Assembly (NCBI RefSeq): GCF_002998925.1
Contig: NZ_CP027228.1
Span: 310,001-374,000 of the forward strand
From: Mogibacterium diversum
GTDB taxonomy: Bacteria > Bacillota > Clostridia > Peptostreptococcales > Anaerovoracaceae
Direction: 5' to 3'
DNA: 64,000 bases
Shown: positions 17,113-25,857 of the stretch, one piece after another
Layout of the letters: each line of letters begins with the position of its first letter
Position numbering within the stretch: position 1 is the first letter of the stretch
Notes under the pieces: generated by a model
Told to the model about the DNA's origin: nothing
Database searches by the model: none
The model's input: the letters and a program-made list of their open reading frames with translations, nothing else
Position numbers and translations under genes: made by a program

Positions 17113-17604
17113 CTATCTATCAAGCTCGTTTTCGAAGCTTAGTACGAGATTCTTTTCCCTAGGAGTGAGCCTGCGAAGCTTAACCCCAGCCATGCCGAGG
17201 AGCCTTTTAGATGCTAAGGTGGATTTCTCGTTAGCATACTTGTCGTTTAGATATACGACCTCCTTTATGCCGGACTGAATAATGGCCTTAGCGCATTCAT
17301 TACATGGGAAAAGTCCAACGTAAATCGTTGCACCTCTAAGTGACTTGCCTCCTGAATTAAGAATTGCGTTTAATTCAGCATGAACAACGTAAGGGTACTT
17401 GGTATCCTCACCAGTTCTGTCCCACGGTAGATCATCATCCGAGCAACCGACAGGGAATCCGTTGTAACCAGTGGATAGAATCACATTGTTAATATCGACA
17501 ATGCAAGCTCCAACCTGTGTGTTAGGGTCCTTACTTCGCTTAGCTGCAAGCAGGGAAACTCCCATGAAATATTCATCCCATGATATATAATCTTGTCTTT
17601 TCAT
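17113..17604 (-). CDS. dCMP deaminase / ComEB-type zinc deaminase
   Basis: The 163-aa protein carries the cytidine/deoxycytidylate deaminase zinc site: His75-Ala-Glu77 (VVHAELNAIL) and Pro-Cys101-x-x-Cys104 (FPCNECAKAI). The N-terminal WDEYFMGVSLLAAKRSKDPNTQVGACIV and YNGFPVGCSDDDLPW are typical dCMP deaminase blocks, so it should convert dCMP to dUMP for thymidylate synthesis. The related ComEB is encoded in competence operons, but no competence genes are near. GAGGG precedes the ATG. It shares the minus strand with dapB, 58 bp apart, and may be transcribed with it. Confidence 0.93.
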   Translation of the reverse strand: MKRQDYISWDEYFMGVSLLAAKRSKDPNTQVGACIVDINNVILSTGYNGFPVGCSDDDLPWDRTGEDTKYPYVVHAELNAILNSGGKSLRGATIYVGLFPCNECAKAIIQSGIKEVVYLNDKYANEKSTLASKRLLGMAGVKLRRLTPREKNLVLSFENELDR

Positions 17605-17750
17605 ATTATGCCCTCGTTAATATAGTATCTATCCTGTATTTTATACTAAGGTTCAAAGTGTATCAACTATTCTATGCTCCTTTGAATTATTGTGCTTAAC
17701 CGTTTTATGCGGTATAATATTTAGAAGTATTGCCTAGAAGGAGACGTATA

Positions 17751-19613
17751 ATGACGAGCAACGGTAAAGTGTTGTCAAATATATATAAATACTTACTTAA
17801 AATATTACTAATTTTTGCAATCATGAGTGTGAGTCATGGTCTAGTTTTGGCTGACTCTTTCGGTGCAACTAAGGATAATAGCTACGAGATTAACAACTAT
17901 GATTTTAAGGCTGTTGTAAAAAAGAATCACACCTATGAAGTTTCTAAGCAGATAACCGTTAATCTTCCGAATAATCTTTCGGAAATATCTTTCGACGTAC
18001 CCGCAGGTAACTACATCATTAGTGATGTAGATGTTAAGGGTACTGATTTTTCTTTGTCAAAAAATGGCTCGAAGTATAACATCGTAATTAATGACAAGAA
18101 ACAGTTAAGAAAGGGAAGTCATACCTTTAAGATTACCTATATCGTGAAGGAGTTTGCCGAAAAGAATAAAAATTATGACTTGTTTTATTTGACTGCGCTA
18201 TCTCCTGATTGGGAGGTACCAATCCAGAACTACAAGTTCACGTTAGTGCTGCCCAAGGATTTCCCTTGGGATGATCTTCAGTACTATGCGGGTCAGTTTG
18301 GTTCGCAGGATGTATCAAACAAGATGTCTTACTCCATAGATGGAAATACTATTACTATGAGTGGTTCGCTTATTCCATCAGATTTCGGCATCACTTTTAA
18401 GGCCGAACTTCCAGACGGATATTGGAAAGATCCTCTAAACAATGAGTGGACTATTGGACTAGGAGGGGTATTATTTATCGCTGCAGCAACACTATCTTTG
18501 ATCCTGTGGTTAGCAGGTGGAAGAGATCCTAAATTTAAGAAAAAGGTTATTACCAATCCAATTGATGGAATATCGACAGCTGACGTAGCATATGTATTTA
18601 ACGGTAAGCTATCAATACGGGATATCGTCCCGCTTATAGTCAGGCTGGGGATATCAGGATGCCTCAAGATAGTTGAGTACGCTCCTAAGAAGTATAAACT
18701 AGTGAAGCTTAATACACCATCTATTGACGAAGATAGATATATTCGTGCAATTTATGGAGAGCTTTTTGAAGATGTTTATGAGGGAAGAGCTGTCGAGATG
18801 GAGGACATAGGAGTTAAGCTCAAAAGGATACTTATCGATGTTGAAAGTAGTGTTGCTAGTGGTTATAACTCTCGCGAGATGAGGGCGAGCACTACGATAT
18901 CTAAACTGTTTAGGTATGTAAGTATTGTAGCTATATCTCTTGCAATTGCTACTATTCCTGTTCTTGTGTCGATGTATACGTATGAAGAAGAGATTAAATA
19001 TGGACTTCCAGCTGGGTTATTCGTGCTCTCCGTGCTTATTTTGAACATTATCACAATGAGATTTGATCTCAGGTACGATATGGATTGGAAGCACTTCAAG
19101 TTTTCAATTTCTATGTATTCTGCGCTTTATGTATCTGAACTTGTGTACGTGGGATATCTCGTGTATAAGTGCAATAAATCACTAATGATTCCTCTTCTGA
19201 TACTAGTTGCCGGTGCATTTGCAGCGATGATGTCGTGCCTAATGGCCGCGAGGGCTAGAGAAAATGCTCGTCTTTCAAACAGGATGATGGGTATGCGCAA
19301 CTTCATAGAAGAGGCACAGCCTAGGGATATTGCAATAATGCAGCAGTCAAATCCTGAATATTTCTACGAGATGTTACCTTACGCTATGCAGTTCTCGCAG
19401 TATGAGATATGGGCACAGAAGTTCAGAGGGTTCAAGGTTACAGCGCCAGATTGGTTTGAAATTGTCGCCGAAGGACGCACATCTATGGCTAGCGTTTCAA
19501 ATGGTGATGTCGAGACTTTGACTAGAGAGCTTTATCAATTTGAAAGAACGATAGAAAGCGTTTACAACGTAATTAACCGCAGAAGAAGATTTTTCCTCAG
19601 CTCGGGAAGATAA
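17751..19613 (+). CDS. DUF2207-domain membrane protein
   Basis: The 620-aa protein has an N-terminal signal/anchor (YLLKILLIFAIMSVSHGLVLA), an extracellular beta-rich DUF2207 domain up to about residue 225, a membrane helix (WTIGLGGVLFIAAATLSLILWL), a cytoplasmic middle part, and four further helices around residues 385-505 followed by a charged tail. This is the usual DUF2207 layout. Function is unknown; proteins of this type are cell-surface or envelope-associated. ATG 17751 has AAGGAG with seven-base spacing and is preferred to an upstream TTG. typA follows 36 bp later. Confidence 0.9.
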   Translation: MTSNGKVLSNIYKYLLKILLIFAIMSVSHGLVLADSFGATKDNSYEINNYDFKAVVKKNHTYEVSKQITVNLPNNLSEISFDVPAGNYIISDVDVKGTDFSLSKNGSKYNIVINDKKQLRKGSHTFKITYIVKEFAEKNKNYDLFYLTALSPDWEVPIQNYKFTLVLPKDFPWDDLQYYAGQFGSQDVSNKMSYSIDGNTITMSGSLIPSDFGITFKAELPDGYWKDPLNNEWTIGLGGVLFIAAATLSLILWLAGGRDPKFKKKVITNPIDGISTADVAYVFNGKLSIRDIVPLIVRLGISGCLKIVEYAPKKYKLVKLNTPSIDEDRYIRAIYGELFEDVYEGRAVEMEDIGVKLKRILIDVESSVASGYNSREMRASTTISKLFRYVSIVAISLAIATIPVLVSMYTYEEEIKYGLPAGLFVLSVLILNIITMRFDLRYDMDWKHFKFSISMYSALYVSELVYVGYLVYKCNKSLMIPLLILVAGAFAAMMSCLMAARARENARLSNRMMGMRNFIEEAQPRDIAIMQQSNPEYFYEMLPYAMQFSQYEIWAQKFRGFKVTAPDWFEIVAEGRTSMASVSNGDVETLTRELYQFERTIESVYNVINRRRRFFLSSGR

Positions 19614-19649
19614 ATATTATATAGATATAGCCAGTTAGAAGGGATAACG

Positions 19650-21533
19650 ATGGGAGAAAAGAATAAGATAATTAATATCGCAGTAATTGCACACGTTGAT
19701 GCAGGTAAATCAACACTTGTTGATGCACTTCTTGCTCAATCTCATGTGTTCAGAGACAATGAAGAGGTTGTAGAGTGTGTAATGGATAGTGATGCAATCG
19801 AGAGAGAGCGTGGAATTACTATATATTCCAAAAACTGCTCTATCATGTACAAGGATTACAAGATTAATATTGTCGATACACCAGGACACGCAGATTTCAG
19901 CTCCGAGGTTGAGCGCATCATGAAGACTGTTGATACAGTAATTCTACTAGTAGACTCTAGTGAAGGTCCTATGCCTCAGACCAGATTTGTGCTCAATAAA
20001 TCGCTTGAGCAGGGATTAAATCCGATATTGTTTATCAACAAGATAGATAAGAAGGATGCCAGAATAGATGAGGTTGTAGATGAAGTTTATGAACTGTTTA
20101 TGGATCTTGAGGCTAATGATGAACAGCTAGATTTTCCAATCATGTATGGAATTGCAAGACAGGGAATAGCAGTTAGTGATCCTAGTGAAGTTGCTGATAT
20201 CATGGTGGATGACGGTACAACTAAGATTAAGAAAAGCCCAAAGGGCTTTGGGGAGTTCAATATAGAACCTCTGCTTGATAAGATTGTTGAACACTGTGAC
20301 CCATATCCTGATCTAAGAGACGAGCCGCTTCAGCTGCAGATTTCTTCACTTGCATACGATGACTATATTGGAAGACTTGGAATAGGCAGAATTACAAGAG
20401 GTACACTCAAGGCGGCACAGCAAGTAGTAGTCATGAAGGATGAAGAAGAGTCTTACAATGCCAAGATAAATCAGGTATTTGTATATAGAGGTCTTCAGAG
20501 AATGTCAGTTGACGAGGCTGAGTGCGGGGATATCGTCGTTGTATCGGGTATTTCCGACATCTCGATAGGGGAGACAATCTGTGATCCAGCTCATCCTGAA
20601 TCTCTTGGAAATATCAGCATTGAAGAGCCAACCTTGTCGATGAACTTCATGGTTAACTCTTCGCCATTCGCTGGTAAAGTCGGCAAATACGTGACAAGTA
20701 GACACATCAAAGAGCGACTGGAAAAAGAGCTTGAGGTTAACGTTGGACTGGTAGTAGAGCCTACAGACTCTACTGATTCATTTAAGGTTTCGGGTAGAGG
20801 AGAGCTTCATCTATCGATTCTTATAGAGAATATGCGCCGTGAAGGATATGAACTCGCTGTATCTAAGCCTGAGGTTGTAACGAAGCGCGGTGACAATGGG
20901 GAGCTGCTTGAACCAGTTGAAGAGGTTGTCGTGAGTGTTCCAGATGAATATTCTGGATCGGTTATCTCTAAGCTCAATATGCGTAAGGGCATGATGAAGC
21001 AGATGATGAGCGAAGGCAACGGATATTCGAAGATTGAGTACTCCGTTCCAACTCGTGGACTCATGGGATATAGAAGTGAGTTTATCAACGATACTCATGG
21101 TGAAGGTACCATGGTTAGACGCTTTGAGGGATTTGAATCTTGGAAGGGTGAAATTCCAGAGCGCACTAACGGTGTTGCTGTAGCACAGGAAGAAGGCAAC
21201 TGTACGCCATATGCAATATTTAATATTCAGGAGCGTGTGCAGATGTTCGTTGAACCTGGAACTCACGTTTATGAAGGTATGATAGTCGGTATGAACTCTA
21301 GAGGCGATGATATGGTAGTAAATCCATGCAAAGCAAAGAGAGTATCTAATATGCGTGCGGCGGGTAGCGATGACACGATTAAGCTTACACCACCGCGAAC
21401 ATTTACCCTGGAGGAGGCACTCGAATTCATCAATGGAGATGAACTCGTAGAGGTAACACCAGAGGATATCAGACTTCGCAAGAAGCTTCTCAAAGAGATT
21501 GAGAGGCGCAAAGCTGGTAATAGAAATAAATAG
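19650..21533 (+). CDS. typA: Ribosome-associated GTPase TypA/BipA
   Basis: TypA is a translational GTPase of the EF-G superfamily that binds 70S ribosomes and aids 50S assembly and stress growth. The 627-aa protein has G1 AHVDAGKSTLVDALL, switch block RERGITIYSKN, G3 DTPGHADFSSEVER, and G4 NKIDKKDAR, with the BipA-specific GPMPQTRFVLNKSL and the C-terminal QERVQMFVEPGTHVYEGMIVG. The usual HVDHGKTT is HVDAGKST here, as in some relatives. It is slightly longer than E. coli BipA. AGAAGG precedes the ATG. Confidence 0.95.
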   Translation: MGEKNKIINIAVIAHVDAGKSTLVDALLAQSHVFRDNEEVVECVMDSDAIERERGITIYSKNCSIMYKDYKINIVDTPGHADFSSEVERIMKTVDTVILLVDSSEGPMPQTRFVLNKSLEQGLNPILFINKIDKKDARIDEVVDEVYELFMDLEANDEQLDFPIMYGIARQGIAVSDPSEVADIMVDDGTTKIKKSPKGFGEFNIEPLLDKIVEHCDPYPDLRDEPLQLQISSLAYDDYIGRLGIGRITRGTLKAAQQVVVMKDEEESYNAKINQVFVYRGLQRMSVDEAECGDIVVVSGISDISIGETICDPAHPESLGNISIEEPTLSMNFMVNSSPFAGKVGKYVTSRHIKERLEKELEVNVGLVVEPTDSTDSFKVSGRGELHLSILIENMRREGYELAVSKPEVVTKRGDNGELLEPVEEVVVSVPDEYSGSVISKLNMRKGMMKQMMSEGNGYSKIEYSVPTRGLMGYRSEFINDTHGEGTMVRRFEGFESWKGEIPERTNGVAVAQEEGNCTPYAIFNIQERVQMFVEPGTHVYEGMIVGMNSRGDDMVVNPCKAKRVSNMRAAGSDDTIKLTPPRTFTLEEALEFINGDELVEVTPEDIRLRKKLLKEIERRKAGNRNK

Positions 21534-21611
21534 TCATGTTATCACGTTCGAATGTATTTATACTAAGGACATGATTAAAATATTGAGGTAACGAAAGGAG
21601 AAATTGGTAAC

Positions 21612-22670
21612 ATGAAGATTCTTGTAATCAACCCTGGAGCAACATCCACAAAGATTGCTGTATACGAGAATGATCAGGAGCTTATGCGCGTAGGCATTGA
21701 CCACGATGCAGCTGAGATGGACAAGTATGCAAACATCGTAGATCAGATGCCATTCCGTCGCGACGTAATAATGAAAACACTCGATGCTGAAGGCTACAAA
21801 CTGGAAGATTTTGACGCAATTTGCGGTCGTGGTGGACTATTCAAGCATATCCCATCTGGGACTTATCTCGTTAACGATGCAGTTATCAGAGATATTAAGA
21901 ACCCACCTTACGGTGAGCATGCGGCTAACCTCGGAGCATATCTAGCAAAAGAACTAGGTGATAAAGTTGGCATTCCTGCTTTCTTCGTTGACCCTGTTTG
22001 CGTAGACGAGCTTGATGATGTTGCTAGATATTCTGGACTAAAGGGTATGGAGAGACAGAGCTTCTTCCATGCGCTTAACCAGAAGTCAGTTGCTAGAAAG
22101 GCAGCAAAGGAAATAGGAAAGGCTTATGAGGACCTCAACCTAGTTGTAGTTCACCTCGGAGGTGGAGTATCTGTTGCAGCTCACAAGAAGGGCAGAGTTG
22201 TAGATGTATACAACGTAAAGGACGATGGTTCTATGGGTATGGATAGAGGTGGTGCTCTTCCTGCAAATGCTCTCGTTAACCTATGCTTCTCTGGAAAGAC
22301 TAAGGCTGAAGTAAAGAAAATCATCGGTCATGAGGCTGGTGTATTCTCATACACAGGAACTAAGGATTTCCGTACAGTAGAGAACAAGGCGTTTGACGAA
22401 GGAGATAAGGAGTGCTTAGGTGCATTCAGAGCTATTGCTTACCAGCTATCTAAGGATATCGGCGCTATGTCTGCCGTTCTTCACTTCGATGTAGATGCAA
22501 TTGTGTACACAGGTGGAATGGCTTATAGTGATAGATTCTGTGAGGAAATCACTTCCTACGTAGGTAAGGTTGCTCCAGTTCTAAGATTCCCAGGAGAGGA
22601 AGAGATGAAGTCTCTCGCTGATGGTGCACTCAGAGCTCTTGAGACAAAGGAGTACAAGATTTACGAATAG
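21612..22670 (+). CDS. buk: Butyrate kinase
   Basis: Butyrate kinase makes ATP and butyrate from butyryl phosphate. The 352-aa protein begins KILVINPGATSTKIAVYEND, the ASKHA-fold phosphate-1 motif of the acetate/butyrate kinase family, and has RGGLFKHIPSGTYLVND, VVVHLGGGVSVAAHKKGRVVDV and VYTGGMAYS, matching Buk rather than AckA. Length is typical. AAAGGAG lies before ATG 21612. It stands alone, without ptb next to it, and ends in a strong terminator. Confidence 0.95.
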   Translation: MKILVINPGATSTKIAVYENDQELMRVGIDHDAAEMDKYANIVDQMPFRRDVIMKTLDAEGYKLEDFDAICGRGGLFKHIPSGTYLVNDAVIRDIKNPPYGEHAANLGAYLAKELGDKVGIPAFFVDPVCVDELDDVARYSGLKGMERQSFFHALNQKSVARKAAKEIGKAYEDLNLVVVHLGGGVSVAAHKKGRVVDVYNVKDDGSMGMDRGGALPANALVNLCFSGKTKAEVKKIIGHEAGVFSYTGTKDFRTVENKAFDEGDKECLGAFRAIAYQLSKDIGAMSAVLHFDVDAIVYTGGMAYSDRFCEEITSYVGKVAPVLRFPGEEEMKSLADGALRALETKEYKIYE

Positions 22671-22704
22671 TAAACTTTTGAATCGATTTTGAAGTTAGAT
22701 AAAA

Positions 22705-22731
22705 AAAGCGGACGGCAGCGCCGTCCGCTTT
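22705..22731. terminator. Terminator after buk
   Basis: AAAGCGGACGGC and GCCGTCCGCTTT form a perfect 12-bp stem with an AGC loop, flanked by A runs on the left and TTT on the right, so it can stop transcription from both strands (buk + and the convergent minus gene). Confidence 0.92.
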
Positions 22732-22777
22732 GTCATTATTCTTATGATTCCAATAATGATTAGAATATTAATTATGC

Positions 22778-24061
22778 TTATGATTGTATTTTTGATTTCA
22801 TTATATCTAAGATAGTCTCCTCTGTTTTGACCATGCCAGGTGAGGCGATTAAGCCCATATTACGCATAGTTTCTTCAGGAGTTGAACCGTTGATGCCGTG
22901 TAGGTTTTCTATGCATATACCAGCCATTGCAAAGTCTTTTGAACGAAAAGCCGTATCTACAGCTGAGATCCCCTTCATTACACATCCATGGTTTCCTCCG
23001 TCACAAATCATCCCAGTGATGCTACTCGCCATGTTGTTAAGGCATCTGAACATTGCTTCAGTATCGCCACCATCAAGGTATACAAGTGCAGAAGCCATAC
23101 CGCTTCCAGCAGCTATAGCACATCCGCAAAATGCAGATAGTTTACCAGAATACTCTTTTATATACGTACAGACTAGATAGCTAAGAGCAGTTGCTCGGAT
23201 AAGCTTCTCATCTTCGATATTATGGATTTTACAGTAGCCATATAGAGGAAGTGTAGCTATGATTCCATGTGCACCAGAGCCAGTAATACTCATCGCTGGA
23301 GCATCAAGTCCAAGTACTCTCGCTTCAATCGCAGCATTGCATAATAGACTTGCTGTATCGACAGCGTTATCGCTAATAGTTTTATTTCCGTTATTTTTAT
23401 ATAGCGATTTTGCAAAAGTCGTGCGGTCACTAGCCATGGCAACATCGTAAAGGTGGAGATTAACCGTGTAAGCATCCTTAATAAACGCTATATCATCAAA
23501 TGAAACTTCGTTAACTAGATTGACAAAATCTTGAAGAGTGTACTTGTGAATTATCGGTGGTTCAGCAGGTTCAGACCGGTCATAAGCGGGTGAATCACTG
23601 CCCTCTACAATTTCGCCGTTGTGTTTTATGCATGTAATATTGGTGTGGCTATCCCAAATGATTACCTCAGCGTATTCATCGCCGCAGCGGGCGACTACTT
23701 CTATGTGTATGCGGCTGCTAATCTCTGATAGCAAAACCGTAATCCGGCCATCGGCAATCATCTTCTCAGCGGCTTTATTATCATCAGGAGTGACTGACGA
23801 AAGACACTCGAGCCCCATAGAAGGGTCGGCGGCGATTGCACCGAGTGCTGCTGCATATAGGTTGCCTAGGTGAGGGCTGCTCGGAATACCACAGGTAAAA
23901 GCATTTTTGTATATACCGCTATTAAGTCTAAGCTCGATGCTCTCTACCTCGCCACTAAGGTACGAACAAGCCGTGGAAACAGCAAAAGCTATAGCACCTG
24001 GTTCAGTAACACCTAGTGCAGGCTTCATATCAGATTTTAATAGTTCTATAAGCTCGTGCAT
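22778..24061 (-). CDS. cyuA: L-cysteine desulfidase / UPF0597 (YhaM, CyuA) family
   Basis: The 427-aa protein has the family start LKSDMKPALGVTEPGAIAFAVS, SGAHGIIATLPLYGYC and the C-terminal CGCAIAAGSGMASALVYLDGG and GMICDGGNHGCVMK blocks. The cysteines of the last two blocks are the probable [4Fe-4S] ligands described for L-cysteine desulfidase, which makes pyruvate, sulfide and ammonia from cysteine. Relatives are also labelled L-serine dehydratase alpha-like. Assignment to cysteine rather than serine rests on the overall UPF0597 pattern only. It is a single minus-strand gene facing buk. Confidence 0.88.
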   Translation of the reverse strand: MHELIELLKSDMKPALGVTEPGAIAFAVSTACSYLSGEVESIELRLNSGIYKNAFTCGIPSSPHLGNLYAAALGAIAADPSMGLECLSSVTPDDNKAAEKMIADGRITVLLSEISSRIHIEVVARCGDEYAEVIIWDSHTNITCIKHNGEIVEGSDSPAYDRSEPAEPPIIHKYTLQDFVNLVNEVSFDDIAFIKDAYTVNLHLYDVAMASDRTTFAKSLYKNNGNKTISDNAVDTASLLCNAAIEARVLGLDAPAMSITGSGAHGIIATLPLYGYCKIHNIEDEKLIRATALSYLVCTYIKEYSGKLSAFCGCAIAAGSGMASALVYLDGGDTEAMFRCLNNMASSITGMICDGGNHGCVMKGISAVDTAFRSKDFAMAGICIENLHGINGSTPEETMRNMGLIASPGMVKTEETILDIMKSKIQS

Positions 24062-24186
24062 TTGATACTCCTTTCTGTGTATTTACATAATACCATACAC
24101 GTGAATATAATAACGGCTTGCGTTTAGATTCCGTTTGTGTTAACCTATTTAGGCACGATTTGAATATTAGTGCGTTAGCCGCGTGT

Positions 24187-24274
24187 GGAGGATTGACCGA
24201 GTGGCTAAGGAGCCTGATTGGAAATCAGGTAAGGCGTAACAGCCCCGTGGGTTCGAGTCCCATGTCCTCCGCCA
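24187..24274 (+). tRNA. tRNA-Ser(GGA)
   Basis: Acceptor GGAGGAT/GTCCTCC (with one G-U), a long variable arm typical of class II tRNA, T-loop GGTTCGAGTCC, and anticodon GGA at 24220-24222. CCA is encoded. Its 3' end is the left boundary of a 213-bp repeat array. Confidence 0.95.
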
Positions 24275-24990
24275 AAAGGAGACGAGCTAGGCTCGTCTCT
24301 TTTTTTATGCAATAATGATGGGGCGAGAAGCCACGGGTTCCCGTGAGGTTCGATTATGACCTAGCCAGCCGACTGCCGAGCGAAGCGAAGGGAGAGGCAA
24401 GGCAGGTCAAATACAGAGGCGGTCAGTGAGACAGAGCGAAGCGAAAGTCGAACAGTATCCGCCATAGTAGTCCCATGTCCTCCGCCAAAAGGAGACGAGC
24501 TAGGCTCGTCTCTTTTTTTATGCAATAATGATGGGGCGAGAAGCCACGGGTTCCCGTGAGGTTCGATTATGACCTAGCCAGCCGACTGCCGAGCGAAGCG
24601 AAGGGAGAGGCAAGGCAGGTCAAATACAGAGGCGGTCAGTGAGACAGAGCGAAGCGAAAGTCGAACAGTATCCGCCATAGTAGTCCCATGTCCTCCGCCA
24701 AAAGGAGACGAGCTAGGCTCGTCTCTTTTTTTATGCAATAATGATGGGGCGAGAAGCCACGGGTTCCCGTGAGGTTCGATTATGACCTAGCCAGCCGACT
24801 GCCGAGCGAAGCGAAGGGAGAGGCAAGGCAGGTCAAATACAGAGGCGGTCAGTGAGACAGAGCGAAGCGAAAGTCGAACAGTATCCGCCATAGTAGTCCC
24901 ATGTCCTCCGCCAAAAAGAGACGAGCTAGGCTCGTCTCTTTTTTATGCAATAATGATGGGACGAGAAGCCACGGGTTCCCGTGTCCGCCA
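24256..24990 (+). repeat. 213-bp tandem repeat array seeded by the tRNA-Ser 3' end
   Basis: Units start at 24258, 24471, 24684 and 24897. The first three are, by eye, identical over 213 bp; the fourth is truncated and diverged (internal deletion after CCCGTG, ending TCCGCCA near 24990). Each unit starts with the last 17-19 bases of tRNA-Ser (AGTCCCATGTCCTCCGCCA), then the tRNA terminator hairpin, CACGGGTTCCCGTG, and two imperfect hairpins (arms around GACCT/AGGTC with GCC/GGC, and GGCGG/CCGCC) each carrying the loop motif GAGCGAAGCGAA. No ORF with a ribosome-binding site is seen. The pattern fits a tRNA-targeted element or recombination-driven amplification. Confidence 0.95.
24279..24306 (+). 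terminator. Terminator of tRNA-Ser, present in each repeat unit
   Basis: GAGACGAGC, TAG loop, GCTCGTCTC, then seven T. The same hairpin recurs once in every 213-bp unit of the array. Confidence 0.92.
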
Positions 24991-25079
24991 AAATGACTAG
25001 AATCATTGACTTTTAAATGATTGTTTTAGTTTTATGTACGAGTTATACATGCTTATAGAGTAAGCAGGTTGCACACTAT

Positions 25080-25150
25080 CATATAAAAACCAGGTGCCCA
25101 CCTCACGTAGGGGAAGCACGCACCTAGTATATCCATCTTTCAAAGATGGT
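25080..25150 (-). ncRNA. Candidate small RNA (minus) next to the repeat array
   Basis: On the minus strand TTGACG (25180-25185) and TTTAAT (25157-25162) are spaced by 17 bases. Transcription from about 25150 would begin with a hairpin CCATCTT-TGA-AAGATGG (25133-25149) and end with AGGTGC...GCACCT (25092-25097 / 25120-25125) followed by GGTTTTTATA. The terminator loop has CTTCCCCTACG, a C-rich stretch. The surrounding non-coding DNA (24991-25419) has no ORF. Confidence 0.5.
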
Positions 25151-25267
25151 GCTTTAATTAAATAATAAATATAACAAAACGTCAATGGGATACCTTAGCT
25201 TATAATATTAGTACATTAATGTTGCTGAATTCTTTATAGACAATTATTGATGCCTATTATTGTATGA

Positions 25268-25273
25268 TATAAT
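25268..25273 (+). promoter_or_regulatory. Extended -10 promoter upstream of the VOC gene
   Basis: TGATATAAT gives an extended -10 (TG-n-TATAAT); a weak -35 TTATTG lies 18 bases upstream. It would leave a leader of about 140 bases containing a small ATTCCTAG/CTAGGGAAT hairpin. Confidence 0.5.
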
Positions 25274-25419
25274 ACAGAAAAATTATATTTAAGTATGATA
25301 GAAATCGAATTAACTTAATCAAGTTCAAATGGTATCGAATGAATTCCTAGTTTAAAAGATGCTCTAGGGAATCACTAATACAATTGAATTTTTATTCTGT
25401 TCGATTTAAAGGAGAAAAC

Positions 25420-25779
25420 ATGTTTACTTTTAATCATTTTAACTTCAACGTTCTAGATTTAGAGCGTAGCCTTGAGTTTTACGATAAGGCGCTTGGCCTA
25501 AAGCCAGTTAGAGAAAACCATGGCGACAACTTTACTTTAGTTTATCTTGGTGACGGTAAAACCGATTTTCAGCTGGAACTCACGTATTTACACGACCGCA
25601 AGGAGCCATATGAACTAGGAGAACTCGAGTATCATCTTGCAATGACTACTGATGATATCGAAGCTTCTGTTAAACTTCATGAAGAGCTTGATTGCATTGT
25701 CTTTGTTAATGAGGGGATGGGGATATATTTTATCGAAGATCCAGACGGATATTGGATTGAGATTATACCGGCAAAATAA
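25420..25779 (+). CDS. VOC-family (glyoxalase-like) protein
   Basis: The 119-aa protein is a single vicinal-oxygen-chelate module pair: FNHFNFNVLDLERSLEFYDKALGLK at the start, with the metal-ligand His in the first strand, YHLAMTTDDIEAS in the middle and FIEDPDGYWIEIIP at the end with the last Glu ligand. This is the lactoylglutathione-lyase/GloA-like pattern; the substrate could be methylglyoxal adducts or another small molecule. ATG 25420 has AAAGGAG with six-base spacing; the longer in-frame start upstream lacks a site. Confidence 0.88.
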   Translation: MFTFNHFNFNVLDLERSLEFYDKALGLKPVRENHGDNFTLVYLGDGKTDFQLELTYLHDRKEPYELGELEYHLAMTTDDIEASVKLHEELDCIVFVNEGMGIYFIEDPDGYWIEIIPAK

Positions 25780-25857
25780 TAGACATTTTTCTTAAATTTT
25801 TATATAGATTAAGCGAATTCGATATTAAATCTTAACAAAGAGACTAAATGGGGGGTT

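Noticed and set aside
24118..24315. 65-aa ORF across tRNA-Ser
   Set aside because: Contains the whole tRNA-Ser and its terminator; no ribosome-binding site.
24256..24990. CRISPR array
   Set aside because: Units are 213 bp and identical throughout, with no unique spacers and no cas genes.
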